From contig CM040427.1 in assembly GCA_022702705.1 (NCBI GenBank), positions 71,787,283-71,851,282 on the forward strand: DNA of 64,000 nt, written 5' to 3'. Below the pieces are notes generated by a model. The model was not told the DNA's origin. It was given only the letters and a program-made list of their open reading frames with translations, and made no database searches. The DNA comes from Papilionanthe hookeriana x Papilionanthe teres (Eukaryota > Streptophyta > Magnoliopsida > Asparagales > Orchidaceae). Each line of letters starts with the position of its first letter. Position 1 is the first letter of the stretch. Both the position numbers and the translations under genes were made by a program. Shown here in pieces: positions 39,601-45,265 of this stretch.

Positions 39601-42386
39601 AAATATAAACATAGTCAGAATACTTGTCTTTCTGGCTATGAACAGTTGATGAAGATTACACCAACTGGATATGAAGAATGTGTTTCTTCAAGGGGATCTG
39701 CTAAAGGAGCAGTACATGGAGATACTCTCAGGTGTTGACACAAATCCAGTAGTAGGCAAGGTATGTAGATTGAGGAAGTCAACATACAGTTTGAAACAAT
39801 CTCCTGTGACAACTTCAGGAAAATAATGGTAGGCATGGGCTATCAGCAGATCAATGCCGACCACGCAGAGTTATTTCGACGACATGGTGGTCACATTATT
39901 ATTCTTGTTGTGTATGTGGATGATATGATTGTCACTAGTGATGATGAAAGAGAGATTGTTCAATTGAAGGTAAATTTAGGCAAAGAGTTTGAGATGAAGG
40001 ACCAGAGACAGCTTAGATACTTCCTCGGGATTGAGGTGACTCGTGGAGCAGAGGGGGTTATTCTCTCAGAAGATGTATGTGCTAGACTTGCTCACAGAGA
40101 CAGGCATGTTGGGATGCAAGTCTGCGATTTCTCCAATTAATCAGAAGATAAAAGTTAAGCGCAAAGGCGCAGAGGTAAGAGAGGTAGTTGATCGTGAGAG
40201 GTACCAGAGGTTGGTAGGTCGTCTCATCTATTTGAGGCACACTCATCCCGACATATCATTTGCTGTGAGCGGGGTGAGTTATTACATGCATGATCCGAGG
40301 AAGGGCCACATGGATGCAACGTATTCGATTTTGAGGTACTTGAAGAGTGCAGGAAAGGGGTTGATCGACATTTAGGCATTGAGGGATATTATGACTCTAA
40401 TTGGGCTAATTGCATTGATGACAGGAGGTCGACATCAGGATATTGCAAGTTCGTAGGAGGCAATTTGGTCTCTTGGAAGAGCAAGAAAAAGTCGGTAGTT
40501 GCGACGTCGACGACAAAAGCTGAGTATAGGGCTGTGGTTTAGGAGTTGTCGAGGTGTTATGGCTAAGAGCTCTATTGATAGAGCTTAAGGTGGACCAAGG
40601 AGCTCAAAATGAAGTTATGGTGCAACAACAGGTCAACAATCAACATTGCCAACAACTTGGTGCAGCACGATAGAACCAAGCATGTGGACATTGACAAGTT
40701 CTTCATGAAAGAGAAAGTGAATAGTGGATTACTAGAGATAAGTCATGTAGCAACTAGTTAGCAAGTAGCTGATTGCCTCACCAAGGGCCTTAGCTCATTA
40801 GATTTATCCAGGTCGTGTGACAAGATGGAGGTTTAGTGAATAACTTTTGCCCATCTTAAAGGGAATGTTGAGAATTATATATAGTTTAGGGTCCTATTTA
40901 CAAATAGGAAATATAGAATAAGTACAGGGATTTGTTTGAAAAGAATGTTGTAAGGCTCTATATAAAAGCCCGAGTCTTTAATGAATAGATGAGGTTTTTA
41001 AGCAATTCTTTTAAAATATTCAAATCTTAAACCCATATTTGGAAGAGGCACAACCTATGCATATAAGTGAAGAGTTTCACACTAGACAAGGCCAGTCAAA
41101 CCGAAAAATCTGTACAAAATTATAAATTAGCCTACAAAGAAACTGGGCCAGAATTGGTCAGGTTTCAAACCAAAGCTGTGGCGATAACTCCTACTAGGTC
41201 AACTGTAATATGTGTTCTATATAGTCGAAATAAATAAAGTTGCACGACAATATTTTGAAATGTAGAACATAGATAAAACATCAGTTTCTTCAATAAAGTT
41301 ATATAATCATGTTTTTAACGCATAAATACTGTACAAATTTCTTTTTGATGATACGCTAACCAATTTTTACAAAACTTGAACTTGTTAATCTTCCATTTCT
41401 TTCAAAAAAAATTTATAGCTAACAAATAAGAGGATTGCTTGCAAATCAGAAAGTTTAATGCAAAAAGATATCTTCTACGGATTTTTCCATTTTTCATGAG
41501 AGAAACATCTATCAAATATGATTATGTAAAGCCCATCTGACCGTTACCCTTATTTCAAACAAACTTGTTGGAAAAAAGTGACAAGTTTAATTATCTAACT
41601 TCAAACAAATCAATCAAACCATAAAAAAACAAATTGATTAAAATAATATAAACATGCTTGTAAAACTAATAAAAAAAGCATAATCAAAATGTACCATATG
41701 TGCAGGCTCCACTACTTGATAGCCAGTTCTACTTTTAAACATTGCTACAAAATCATCTGCAGTTCAGCGGGAGATCTCATTAGCAGTGCTTCCAACACCC
41801 AGTACCGGTAAAACAAGGCAAAGGAAGAAATACAACTAACCTCACAAAGAAAGAAATACACGTAGACATAAAAATGATCGAAATAACACAGCATATAGTA
41901 ACTTCTTACTTAACATATGATTAGATTCTTGTCGTCGGGATCCATGGTCGACGATTACCACACCATCTTTTACTTGATTTGTTGGCTCTCCCTTTAAAAC
42001 ATGTTCATTCATGATGCTCAAAGATGACTTTATGGGGAAGATAGTTCTTCTTGGCAACCTTTCAAAGATTGTGAAATAGGAAAAATATAATCTATGTTGA
42101 TTCCTTTTGTTTCTTGTAGCTGAAGTGGTGGCTGCTTTGTACAACTTGCTGTTAATAAGAAAGACAACTAGAGCAACTCCAAATACTACTAGAAATATAT
42201 TATCACTGTTACTAAACATTGAAACTTCAATTCTGATCTCTTAAACAAAAGAGGCATCCGATCAAACCACTAAACAATGGAAAAGGAAATTTGAATGAAA
42301 TAATAGAAGCACAAAAACAATTTTCTACTTGTTCGAAAAACTTACCCAGCAAGTGGGACTTGGGAAGTCGCTGTAAAAGATTGCAT
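15576..42386 (-). CDS. SIRB: Sirohydrochlorin ferrochelatase, chloroplastic (SirB), six exons over 26.8 kb
   Basis: Catalyses the last step of siroheme synthesis, Fe2+ insertion into sirohydrochlorin, in plastids; siroheme serves nitrite and sulfite reductases. Exons: 42386-42346, 42148-41910, 41756-41695, 25616-25506, 25382-25290, 15677-15576. All introns are GT-AG. The phases join to 648 bp, 215 aa, with no stop. Residues 1-70 are Ser/Thr/Arg/Lys-rich, transit-peptide-like. VIVDHGSRR (78-86) carries the catalytic His82; VVEPAHM is at 108-114, ELAEP at 115-119, SPFFLLPGRH at 139-148. Cys203, Cys206 and Cys212 form the C-terminal CxxC(x)5C that binds the [2Fe-2S] centre in plant SirB. The size is close to the roughly 225-aa Arabidopsis enzyme. 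Introns 3 and 5 are 16.1 and 9.6 kb of nested transposons; the others are 123-197 bp. No sign of decay in the coding sequence. Confidence 0.95.
15770..16210 (+). pseudogene. Old LINE reverse-transcriptase fragment
   Basis: Scattered frames give SEAIFKLKGNIEKYRE, then a DFKMAYD-like stretch (the LINE LEKAYDKV region), and further on RRYRFKYFRSIIQMNGD, which corresponds to the RYLGSIIxxxGDID block after the active site. It is more diverged than the RTE copies elsewhere in the window and probably represents an older relative. Inside SIRB intron 5, opposite strand to the gene. Confidence 0.6.
16211..16935. other. Intron 5 sequence without recognised feature
   Basis: AT-rich; no coding block, terminus or repeat recognised. 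Confidence 0.4.
16936..17263. repeat. Tandem duplication, 2 x about 163 bp
   Basis: Unit 1 starts at 16936 (GATATTTATAATTATTT), unit 2 at 17099 with the same opening. Shared text includes GCTAAAGTCTAAT, TTTGATAATTTAATCTTGAA and TAGTAATAAAGCTTA. About 85-90 percent alike by eye. Within SIRB intron 5. Confidence 0.85.
17952..18425. repeat. Imperfect tandem repeat, 2 x about 250 bp
   Basis: Units open with TCATGAATATTC at 17952 and 18202 and share GAATC(T/C)ATAA, GAATTT(A/G)AATCAG(T/C)ATTT and ATTTCTAATAAAA. In one frame both units read ESI-x(3,4)-EFxSxF followed by ESK or a stop, so they might derive from a repeated coding segment. I recognise no protein family. Confidence 0.6.
18478..18775 (-). 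pseudogene. Ty3/gypsy gag remnant
   Basis: On the minus strand: VRKLKAPIFEGEDAYGWVYR, a frame shift, EQYFAMNALNGKEKLIAAG, then ALAWF, stop, WWEAR and REGDIHEQF. This is the Retrotrans_gag core of plant Ty3/gypsy elements (LPxFxGxDPxGWIxRAExYF, then KLxxAxxxLEGxALxWFQW). One frameshift and stops at Gln/Trp positions. No LTRs could be assigned. In SIRB intron 5, same strand as the gene. Confidence 0.8.
18776..21801. other. Intron 5 sequence, no confident gene
   Basis: 18776-19200 is CT-rich and may continue the decayed gypsy 5' region. 19880-20000 has two CTCTCC-rich inverted snippets (GAGAGGCA(A/G)TCTCTCC-like). 20080-20260 holds CATTAATGAGC and CGAGCGGAGCC words of the kind seen in degenerate hAT-like MITEs. 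Short open frames match nothing known. Confidence 0.35.
21802..22052 (+). repeat. Left arm of a 2.4-kb inverted-repeat structure
   Basis: Begins AACCTAACACACTC, followed by two degenerate units of about 80 bp built on GATCGATATAATCTCATCGG- and CTCTCGTCGGCATAGTG-like words. It ends with GCATATACAAGCAT. The reverse complement of 23878-24235 follows the same order. Confidence 0.6.
22053..25289. other. Rest of intron 5 (apart from the right arm at 23878-24235)
   Basis: No coding block recognised. 23640-23830 is rich in ATATGCATGA words. 24290-24460 has short tandem TATATATCA(A/G)AT..TATAAAATATGAAAGACCA repeats. 24755-24800 is a small GC-rich island (CCGACCGGCC, CCCGGGCTGAG) that does not fold as a tRNA. 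Confidence 0.4.
23878..24235 (-). repeat. Right arm of the 2.4-kb inverted-repeat structure
   Basis: Ends GAGTGTGTTAGGTT, the exact complement of the left arm's first 14 bases. It contains three tandem units of about 85 bp, each with a GATAATATCGATC-like core (GATAATATCGATCAAGGG, GATAATATCGATCGGGG, GCAATATCGGCCAAG) and an ACTAACCG/GGTTAGT palindrome. Arm order and polarity suggest the ends of a DNA transposon with subterminal repeats; no target duplication was found. Confidence 0.55.
25290..25382 (-). CDS. SIRB: SIRB exon 5
   Basis: 93 bp, phase 0 on both sides: DIPALVAEAAG through TAPLGLHELMV. The acceptor is the less common AAG (GAACAAG), the donor GTATGATT. Conserved IxTAPLGxHELMV block. 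The preceding intron is only 123 bp. Confidence 0.95.
25506..25616 (-). CDS. SIRB: SIRB exon 4
   Basis: 111 bp between acceptor AATTACAG and donor GTAATGCT. Encodes 37 residues starting ELAEPTIKDAF and ending SPFFLLPGRHWYK, with the conserved SPFFLxPGRHW block (second active-site His). Confidence 0.97.
26455..26540 (-). repeat. Solo MULE terminal end
   Basis: Contains ATGTAACCTCTATGTAACC and closes with TACGCAAATTTTTTCC, the reversed TIR of the 8552-14721 element (GGAAAAAATTTGCGT). No matching left end or 9-bp duplication was found upstream, so this is a truncated element or a solo end. The 26010-26455 stretch beside it is unusually GC- and purine-rich for an intron and could be captured sequence. 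Confidence 0.65.
26541..28165. other. Intron 3 sequence with exon-like purine blocks
   Basis: Short purine-rich blocks bounded by AG and GT signals on the + strand: about 26729-26769 (GATTTGGATGGAGAAGAGGG), 26868-26920, 27053-27106 and 27703-27778. They lack a shared open frame. They may be remnants of spliced non-coding sequence linked to the MULE end at 26540, or chance. Confidence 0.25.
28166..28305 (+). repeat. copia 5' LTR
   Basis: Begins TGAGAATTGTATATAG and is followed within a few bases by the primer-binding site. CTCTATATAAACC is the likely TATA box. It differs from the 3' LTR at roughly 15 positions by eye, so the insertion is not recent. Confidence 0.85.
28312..28324 (+). promoter_or_regulatory. 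Primer-binding site (tRNA-iMet type)
   Basis: TGGTATCATTAGC, close to the plant copia consensus TGGTATCAGAGC. Confidence 0.75.
28424..28692 (+). pseudogene. Histone H4 pseudogene inside the copia 5' leader
   Basis: Encodes DNIQGITKP, then GGVKRIS, then GRKTVIAMDVVYALK. After a 1-nt frame change comes KR, stop, DHTLYGFGC and TAG, which is the H4 C-terminus (H4 ends KRQGRTLYGFGG). It starts near H4 residue 9 and reaches the H4 stop codon, so most of the histone gene is present, with the N-terminal tail missing and a short internal deletion after GGVKRIS. H4 is the core nucleosome histone; this copy cannot make one. It sits 100 bp downstream of the primer site and 380 bp before gag, in the same orientation as the element. 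No intron is seen; plant H4 genes usually lack introns, so DNA or RNA capture cannot be told apart. Confidence 0.92.
29078..29627 (+). pseudogene. copia gag remnant
   Basis: Frames in succession give KLGGSITYQSWASD / RRIEAAVVRKSLEGYLTGSS, matching copia UBN2-type gag (LxGxNYxxWxxxIxxxL, then GYLTG). Next comes HAGAENSLRVFQI-like text around 29320-29370, then QEYVIDLDHFS (29400-29430) and PVFDQRRSIFLAQ with an ATIPSLDEAIAAM segment (29510-29600). At least three frame changes. Capsid-forming protein in intact elements. Confidence 0.85.
29893..30640 (+). pseudogene. copia protease and GAG-pre-integrase remnant
   Basis: The open frame 29893-30264 holds the retropepsin site region WIVYSGASRHVAS; the catalytic Asp of DSGA is Tyr at 30055-30057, so the protease could not work. 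From 30440 other frames give the pre-integrase zinc region (SHQNRMGCFSFN, then YEKTYKQKLVCDACEFGKH), whose His/Cys pattern is partly kept. Confidence 0.85.
30600..31310 (+). pseudogene. copia integrase remnant
   Basis: FDLVHSDVWGPCSTISINDY opens the integrase core (first Asp in HSDVWGP). It is followed by SDNGTEYTNKTFGEY (second Asp, with DNG, near 30786-30830), QHQTTCPYTSAQNEV and ERKNRHLLE (catalytic Glu). The GKL and YVSWSS-type C-terminal region follows to about 31300. In-frame stops near 30676 and 30780 and small indels. Confidence 0.88.
31668..31672. other. 5-bp target duplication GTGAG (left)
   Basis: The copia coding text (TLRRTSHNNV) breaks exactly after GTGAG here and resumes after GTGAG at 39215-39219 (NPPDHYSPNRFGFS), which fixes the insertion site. 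Confidence 0.8.
32940..33490. repeat. Tandem array, 95-bp unit
   Basis: Units starting GTCTAATGTAGATTAGAC fall at 33179, 33274, 33369 and 33464, exactly 95 bp apart, with more diverged copies to the left. The unit core contains GATTCGATGTCATTT. Confidence 0.95.
33491..34845. repeat. Tandem array, 79-bp unit rich in GTTGAAC
   Basis: GTTGA(C/T)TTA starts lie at 33727, 33806, 33885 and 33964, 79 bp apart. Units are made of alternating GGGTTGAACTTAAG and GGTTCAATTTAG words. To the right (34250 on) the period becomes irregular and the words shift to AGGTTGAACTCAAG. Confidence 0.95.
34850..35880. repeat. Tandem array, about 75-bp unit rich in TTAATTAG
   Basis: TGTTTAATTGATTAATTAGA or close variants start at 35171, 35246, 35321 and 35393. 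Units alternate TAATTAGACTTAATTAGGG with AACCTAATTTAGGTAA. Many words are self-complementary (TTAATTAA, CTTAATTAG). Confidence 0.92.
35881..38169. other. Unique segment of the 7.5-kb insertion
   Basis: Less repetitive, with moderate GC from 36500 to 37900. A perfect 16-bp inverted repeat, ATCCGCTGTTTGGAGT, lies at 36559-36574 and 36591-36606 with a 16-base loop. No open frame resembling a protein family. Confidence 0.55.
38194..38244 (-). mobile_element. Ultra-short RTE insertion (copy c, about 50 bp) with a 19-bp target duplication
   Basis: (CAA)n then AAGCCTTAATCCCACTAAG and TGGGGTCGGCT: only the last bases and tail of an RTE on the minus strand. It is flanked by AATATTGAGAATTATAATA on both sides (38176-38194 and 38245-38263). 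A complete insertion product, truncated almost at once. Confidence 0.95.
38340..39070. repeat. Array rich in TTGACC/GGTCAA, unit about 79 bp
   Basis: Units such as TCATTGGGTCAAGGATTGAC followed by CAGTTTGACCAAAG recur every 76-79 bp. Each holds four to five TTGAC or GTCAA cores in both orientations, over 30 in total. TTGAC(C/T) is the W-box bound by WRKY transcription factors; whether it is bound here is unknown. Confidence 0.9.
39330..40375 (+). pseudogene. copia reverse transcriptase remnant
   Basis: Begins RYWQVAKE and MLEEFGSLDKNRTWELVLLP (39357-39455). Continues CKWVKQ, ETFAPVA (39590), LDMKNVFLQGDL (39668-39700) and SLKQSPV-like text. The active site YVDD is intact at 39913-39924. FLGIEV and SFAVSGVSYYMHDPRKGHM follow. 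Stops at 39390 (Trp position), 39484 and 39646; frame changes near 39835 and 40080. Confidence 0.93.
40376..40836 (+). pseudogene. copia RNase H remnant
   Basis: GYYDSNWANCIDDRRSTSGY (first catalytic Asp region), SWKSKKKSVVATSTTKAEYR (catalytic Glu in AEY), then NNRSTINIAN, where the usual CDNxSAI Asp is Asn. HDRTKHVDIDKFFMKEK and LTKGLSS come near the end. Stops at Trp/Gln positions. Confidence 0.9.
40869..41008 (+). repeat. copia 3' LTR
   Basis: Follows the purine tract AAAGGGAATG. Homologous to 28166-28305. It starts TGAGAATTATATATAG; the right flank TTTTA may be the duplication partner of CTTTA at 28161-28165. Confidence 0.85.
41011..41694. other. Start of SIRB intron 3 (gene orientation)
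   Basis: AT-rich intron sequence; nothing else recognised. Confidence 0.5.
41695..41756 (-). CDS. SIRB: SIRB exon 3
   Basis: 62 bp after acceptor ACTGCAG: DFVAMFKSRTGYQVVEPAHM, ending before GTACATTTTG. It joins exon 4 in phase 0 to give the family string EPAHM-ELAEP. The 16,078-bp intron 3 follows. Confidence 0.95.
41910..42148 (-). CDS. SIRB: SIRB exon 2 (transit peptide end and DHGSR motif)
   Basis: Follows acceptor TATTAACAG and ends before GTAAGAAG. Encodes the basic rest of the transit peptide, a linker, then GVVIVDHGSRRQESNHML. His82 of DHG is the conserved metal/porphyrin-site residue of the CbiX/SirB family. The last base starts Asn94, whose codon is split between exons. Confidence 0.95.
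42346..42386 (-). CDS. SIRB: SIRB exon 1 (start codon, transit peptide)
   Basis: ATG at 42386-42384 begins MQSFTATSQVPLA. The exon ends GG before GTAAGTTTTT, and the split codon GG|C (Gly14) is completed by exon 2. I chose this start because it gives a Ser/Thr-rich, acid-free N-terminus. The open frame that runs on upstream of exon 2 is intron sequence (hydrophobic, with a splice acceptor TTAACAG). Confidence 0.85.
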
Positions 42387-42639
42387 CTCTGATGTCTATG
42401 GTTTACAATGAAGTTGCTCTACTACCTCAATATTTTGACTGGCCTAATATTCAGAAAGAAAACAAGAATTGGATGCTGATCATCAATGCATTAGAGGGAA
42501 AAAAAGGATGAATGGAATGAAACAAATATTATAGTGGCTTTTGGCAAAACAGAAATTAGTTTGAGATAAACAAAGAAAAAAATATACGCAGTGCTAAATA
42601 CAAATTTATTTGTGGATGACATTAAAACTTTACTAATAA

Positions 42640-43260
42640 GAATGTATCAAACCGAATAAAAAGAGAAAAAGATGAGAGGGAAAGAATGGTGAAAGAGAGA
42701 AGCCATGGAATTTATAAGATTGCCAAGAAAATATAAGAATGTAAATGATTTGATGTGCCAACCTCGCCTTCTGATCCCCTACTTATAAGTCCAGGTTAAG
42801 GCAAGATGCTACAAGAACAGCTGTATACAAACAATTAGATAGCTAGGCTTAGGAAATGCTTATTATAGAATGAATAAGTTTAAATAAACTATTTGTTGAC
42901 TTCACATGGAGAGAATCAGTTCGAAATCTTCAATGAATTCAATTTAACCTAGCAAATAGCTTAGAGTCTTGGCAAATTCATTCGACAAATTAGGTGGGTA
43001 GCCATAGTGACTTAAGCAAATAGCCTTGGCGACTTTAGTGATCCAGTGTCGGGTAAGGGTTATGCCAAATAAGTTTGGCAACTTGAACTTATGGGTGAAA
43101 TCAACATAGACTTTAGTGACTTGTGGAATATTAGATCTCCGTCACTGGCTAACTTGTGCTGAACACAATATCAATCTAACTTGGACTAGGCAACCTTTGA
43201 TAAATAATTACTTTCCCAACTTCGATATTTTTTAATAAATTCATAAAATAACAAGAGAAT
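42640..43260 (-). repeat. LTR-like repeat copy 1, directly upstream of SIRB
   Basis: Shares an ordered series of words with 50560-51150: GAGAAAAAGATGAGAG, then CTAATCCCCTATTTATA (here CTGATCCCCTACTTATA), then ATACTACAA, GAATAAATTTAA-like text and further blocks. Read on the minus strand it has a TATA-like ACTTATAAGTAGGGG at 42776-42790, about 400 bp before the SIRB ATG and pointing towards it. It may supply the SIRB promoter. Family not identified. Confidence 0.5.
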
Positions 43261-44638
43261 GAAATAATATTTTTGATGACTTGTCACATTGATCATGACT
43301 AGTTATGTAGATTTCAACCTATAGATTGTTTCTAGTCTTCAAATATTTCATGACTTCTTTACATTGTCTAAACTTTCTCATATTGAAGAATATGGAAAAA
43401 ATCATGAAGTATGTTGGCAACTCAAGAGCAACATGGAGCGGAAAGTGCTCCACGTTGCCATTGAGCCTTCTTCCACGTGTTCATAGAAGAAAATTAAGGA
43501 AAAAAAATTAAGGATGACGCGAGAGTGTAAAATAAAGTTGCTACTAAGTTTCCCACTATAAGAGATCTTCAAACAACTTATCCAGAAATTGATATAAATT
43601 AAGACTCCACTTTTCTAGATCATCTTGGATGGATGACAAAGCAACATAAGAGATAACACAAATTTTCCAAGCAAGTTGCTCGCTTCTGGGAAAGAGTGAG
43701 TTATCAACTTCCCAAAACGGTAAACTATAATTAGTGATATATATATTGATTTCAAAAATAGTTTAAAAGAAAAAAAGAGAATGTTTATCATGAGGGTCAA
43801 GTTGATATTGGGAGATCTATTAAGGTGTTGAGTTTGAAGTCCTCAGGCATTGAACTAGTTACTTTAGTTAAGAGGAGTAAGTTTGAGCATATACTCAGAG
43901 ATTTTGAATCAACGAAAGCCATGGCACTCACCTTTCAAGCTAAACTTGAACGTAAGAAATAGCAATAGTTAAGAGGGTCTCTAAGCTTCAAATTTTTTGA
44001 CAAGCTCTAAAATTCTCCTAAAAGACTTAACGAAGAAGTATGTTGCTCAAGCTAACAGCTTTAACACTATTTCAAGTGAAGCCAACAGAAACGTTGGCGA
44101 GAAGTCAAATGAGTTGAAGAATGAAATCATCATTTAAGAAAATACATCTCAAGATAATATCCTAGCAATACTAAGTCTTTCTTCAACACTTGATTCATCA
44201 AGGTAAGGATGCTATACTTGATCCTCTTGTATGAGCATTGAAAAAGGGAAGCCGATCATTGCTTATTCCCAAATTTGAGAAACACACCAATGCCTTAAAG
44301 TCATCCTCCAACAATTCAGTCGTTCTTTAATGTTTTTCCTTGTAAAAAGAAAAGGGAAGCTTTCCTAAAAGAATAATTTTTACTATCTTTTTATATGTAT
44401 ACTCTCTTAAGATACGAAAAGTCTTCTTAGAAATCTTGTATGTATTTTCTTTAATCATTTCACTTCTTAAATAAAAAGCTATTAAGTTACTCGAATACAT
44501 AGCACTTTAAAGTTTTGCTAAATTGAAAAAGAAATATCTTAGGTGCGATTTAGATTTGGCACCTTAATTGGTTGAAATTATGATATTAGAATTGATCACA
44601 CAATGTTATGACTTCTACAATTTTAGTATGTTTAGCAA
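43261..44638. other. Unrecognised sequence, possible old retroelement interior
   Basis: Broken frames give Lys/Ser-rich peptides (KRSKFEHILRDFESTKAMA; KFEKHTNALKSSSNNS) with no family I recognise. Lies between the two LTR-like repeats. Confidence 0.3.
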
Positions 44639-44648
44639 TCGTCATTTC

Positions 44649-45255
44649 ATCAAAGTGATGGTGATATAGATGAGGATGTTATTAGTAGAATTCAAGTTAG
44701 CTAGTTGAAGTGGAGGAATGCTTCGGGCCTATTGTGTCACAGAAAAGTACCGCTTAGACTAAAAGGAAAGTTTTATAAGATGGTGGTGAGACCTGCAATG
44801 AGACCTGCAATGCTCTATGGCGTTGAATGTTGGCCTTTAAAAGAGAAGCATAAAACTAAGTTAAGTGTTGCCGAGATGAGAATGAGTAGGTGGATGAGTG
44901 GCTTTACACTTAGAGACAAAATGTGAAATGAATATATCCGTGATAGGGTTGGTGTAGCTCCAGCGATGGAAAAAATTAAAGAGAGTCGTTTTAGATGGTT
45001 TGGTCACATTAAACGTCGACCGCCTGATGATCCGATTAAGAGAATAAATGTTTTAGATTTAACTTATGTTAGGAAAGGTAGAGGTAGACCTAGGAAGACT
45101 TGGGCATATTGTATATGAAAATGATCTTAATTTATTAGAATTATATGAAAATATAACACTAAATAGAATGCAATGGAGAAAAAGAATTCATGTAGACGAC
45201 CCCATTAAGTGGGATAAAGGTTTTGTTGTTGTTGTTGTTGTTGTTTGTTAGTCGG
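44649..45255 (+). mobile_element. RTE-type LINE 3' end (copy d)
   Basis: 5'-truncated copy on the + strand with a 10-bp target duplication TCGTCATTTC (44639-44648 and 45256-45265). It encodes the polyprotein C-terminus (WRNASGLL, GVECWPLKEKH, MRMSRWMSGFTLRDKM, stop, RWFGHIKRRPPDD, GRPRKTWA, QWRKRIHVDDP) and the (TTG)n tail. A 12-bp tandem duplication (GAGACCTGCAAT) near 44790-44812 repeats four codons. Two stops. Confidence 0.93.
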
Positions 45256-45265
45256 TCGTCATTTC

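Larger units (their letters stand above)
28166..41008 (+). mobile_element. Ty1-copia retrotransposon in SIRB intron 3, split by a 7.5-kb insertion
   Basis: Short LTRs of about 140 bp (28166-28305 and 40869-41008) share TGAGAATT(G/A)TATATAGTTTA, GGAAATATAGAATAAGT, CTCTATATAAA and TTTTTAAGCAATTCTT. A tRNA-iMet-type primer site TGGTATCATTAGC starts at 28312. A purine tract AAAGGGAATG precedes the 3' LTR. The order is gag, protease, integrase, reverse transcriptase, RNase H, that is copia. Candidate 5-bp duplication CTTTA/TTTTA. Without the insertion the element is about 5.3 kb, the normal copia size. It is antisense to SIRB. Stops and frameshifts throughout; inactive. Confidence 0.92.

Noticed and set aside
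41842..42219. Reading the 125-codon minus-strand frame as the SIRB N-terminus
   Set aside because: Its hydrophobic start precedes a good splice acceptor (TTAACAG at 42149-42155). Using the exon at 42386-42346 gives matching phase and a proper transit peptide.
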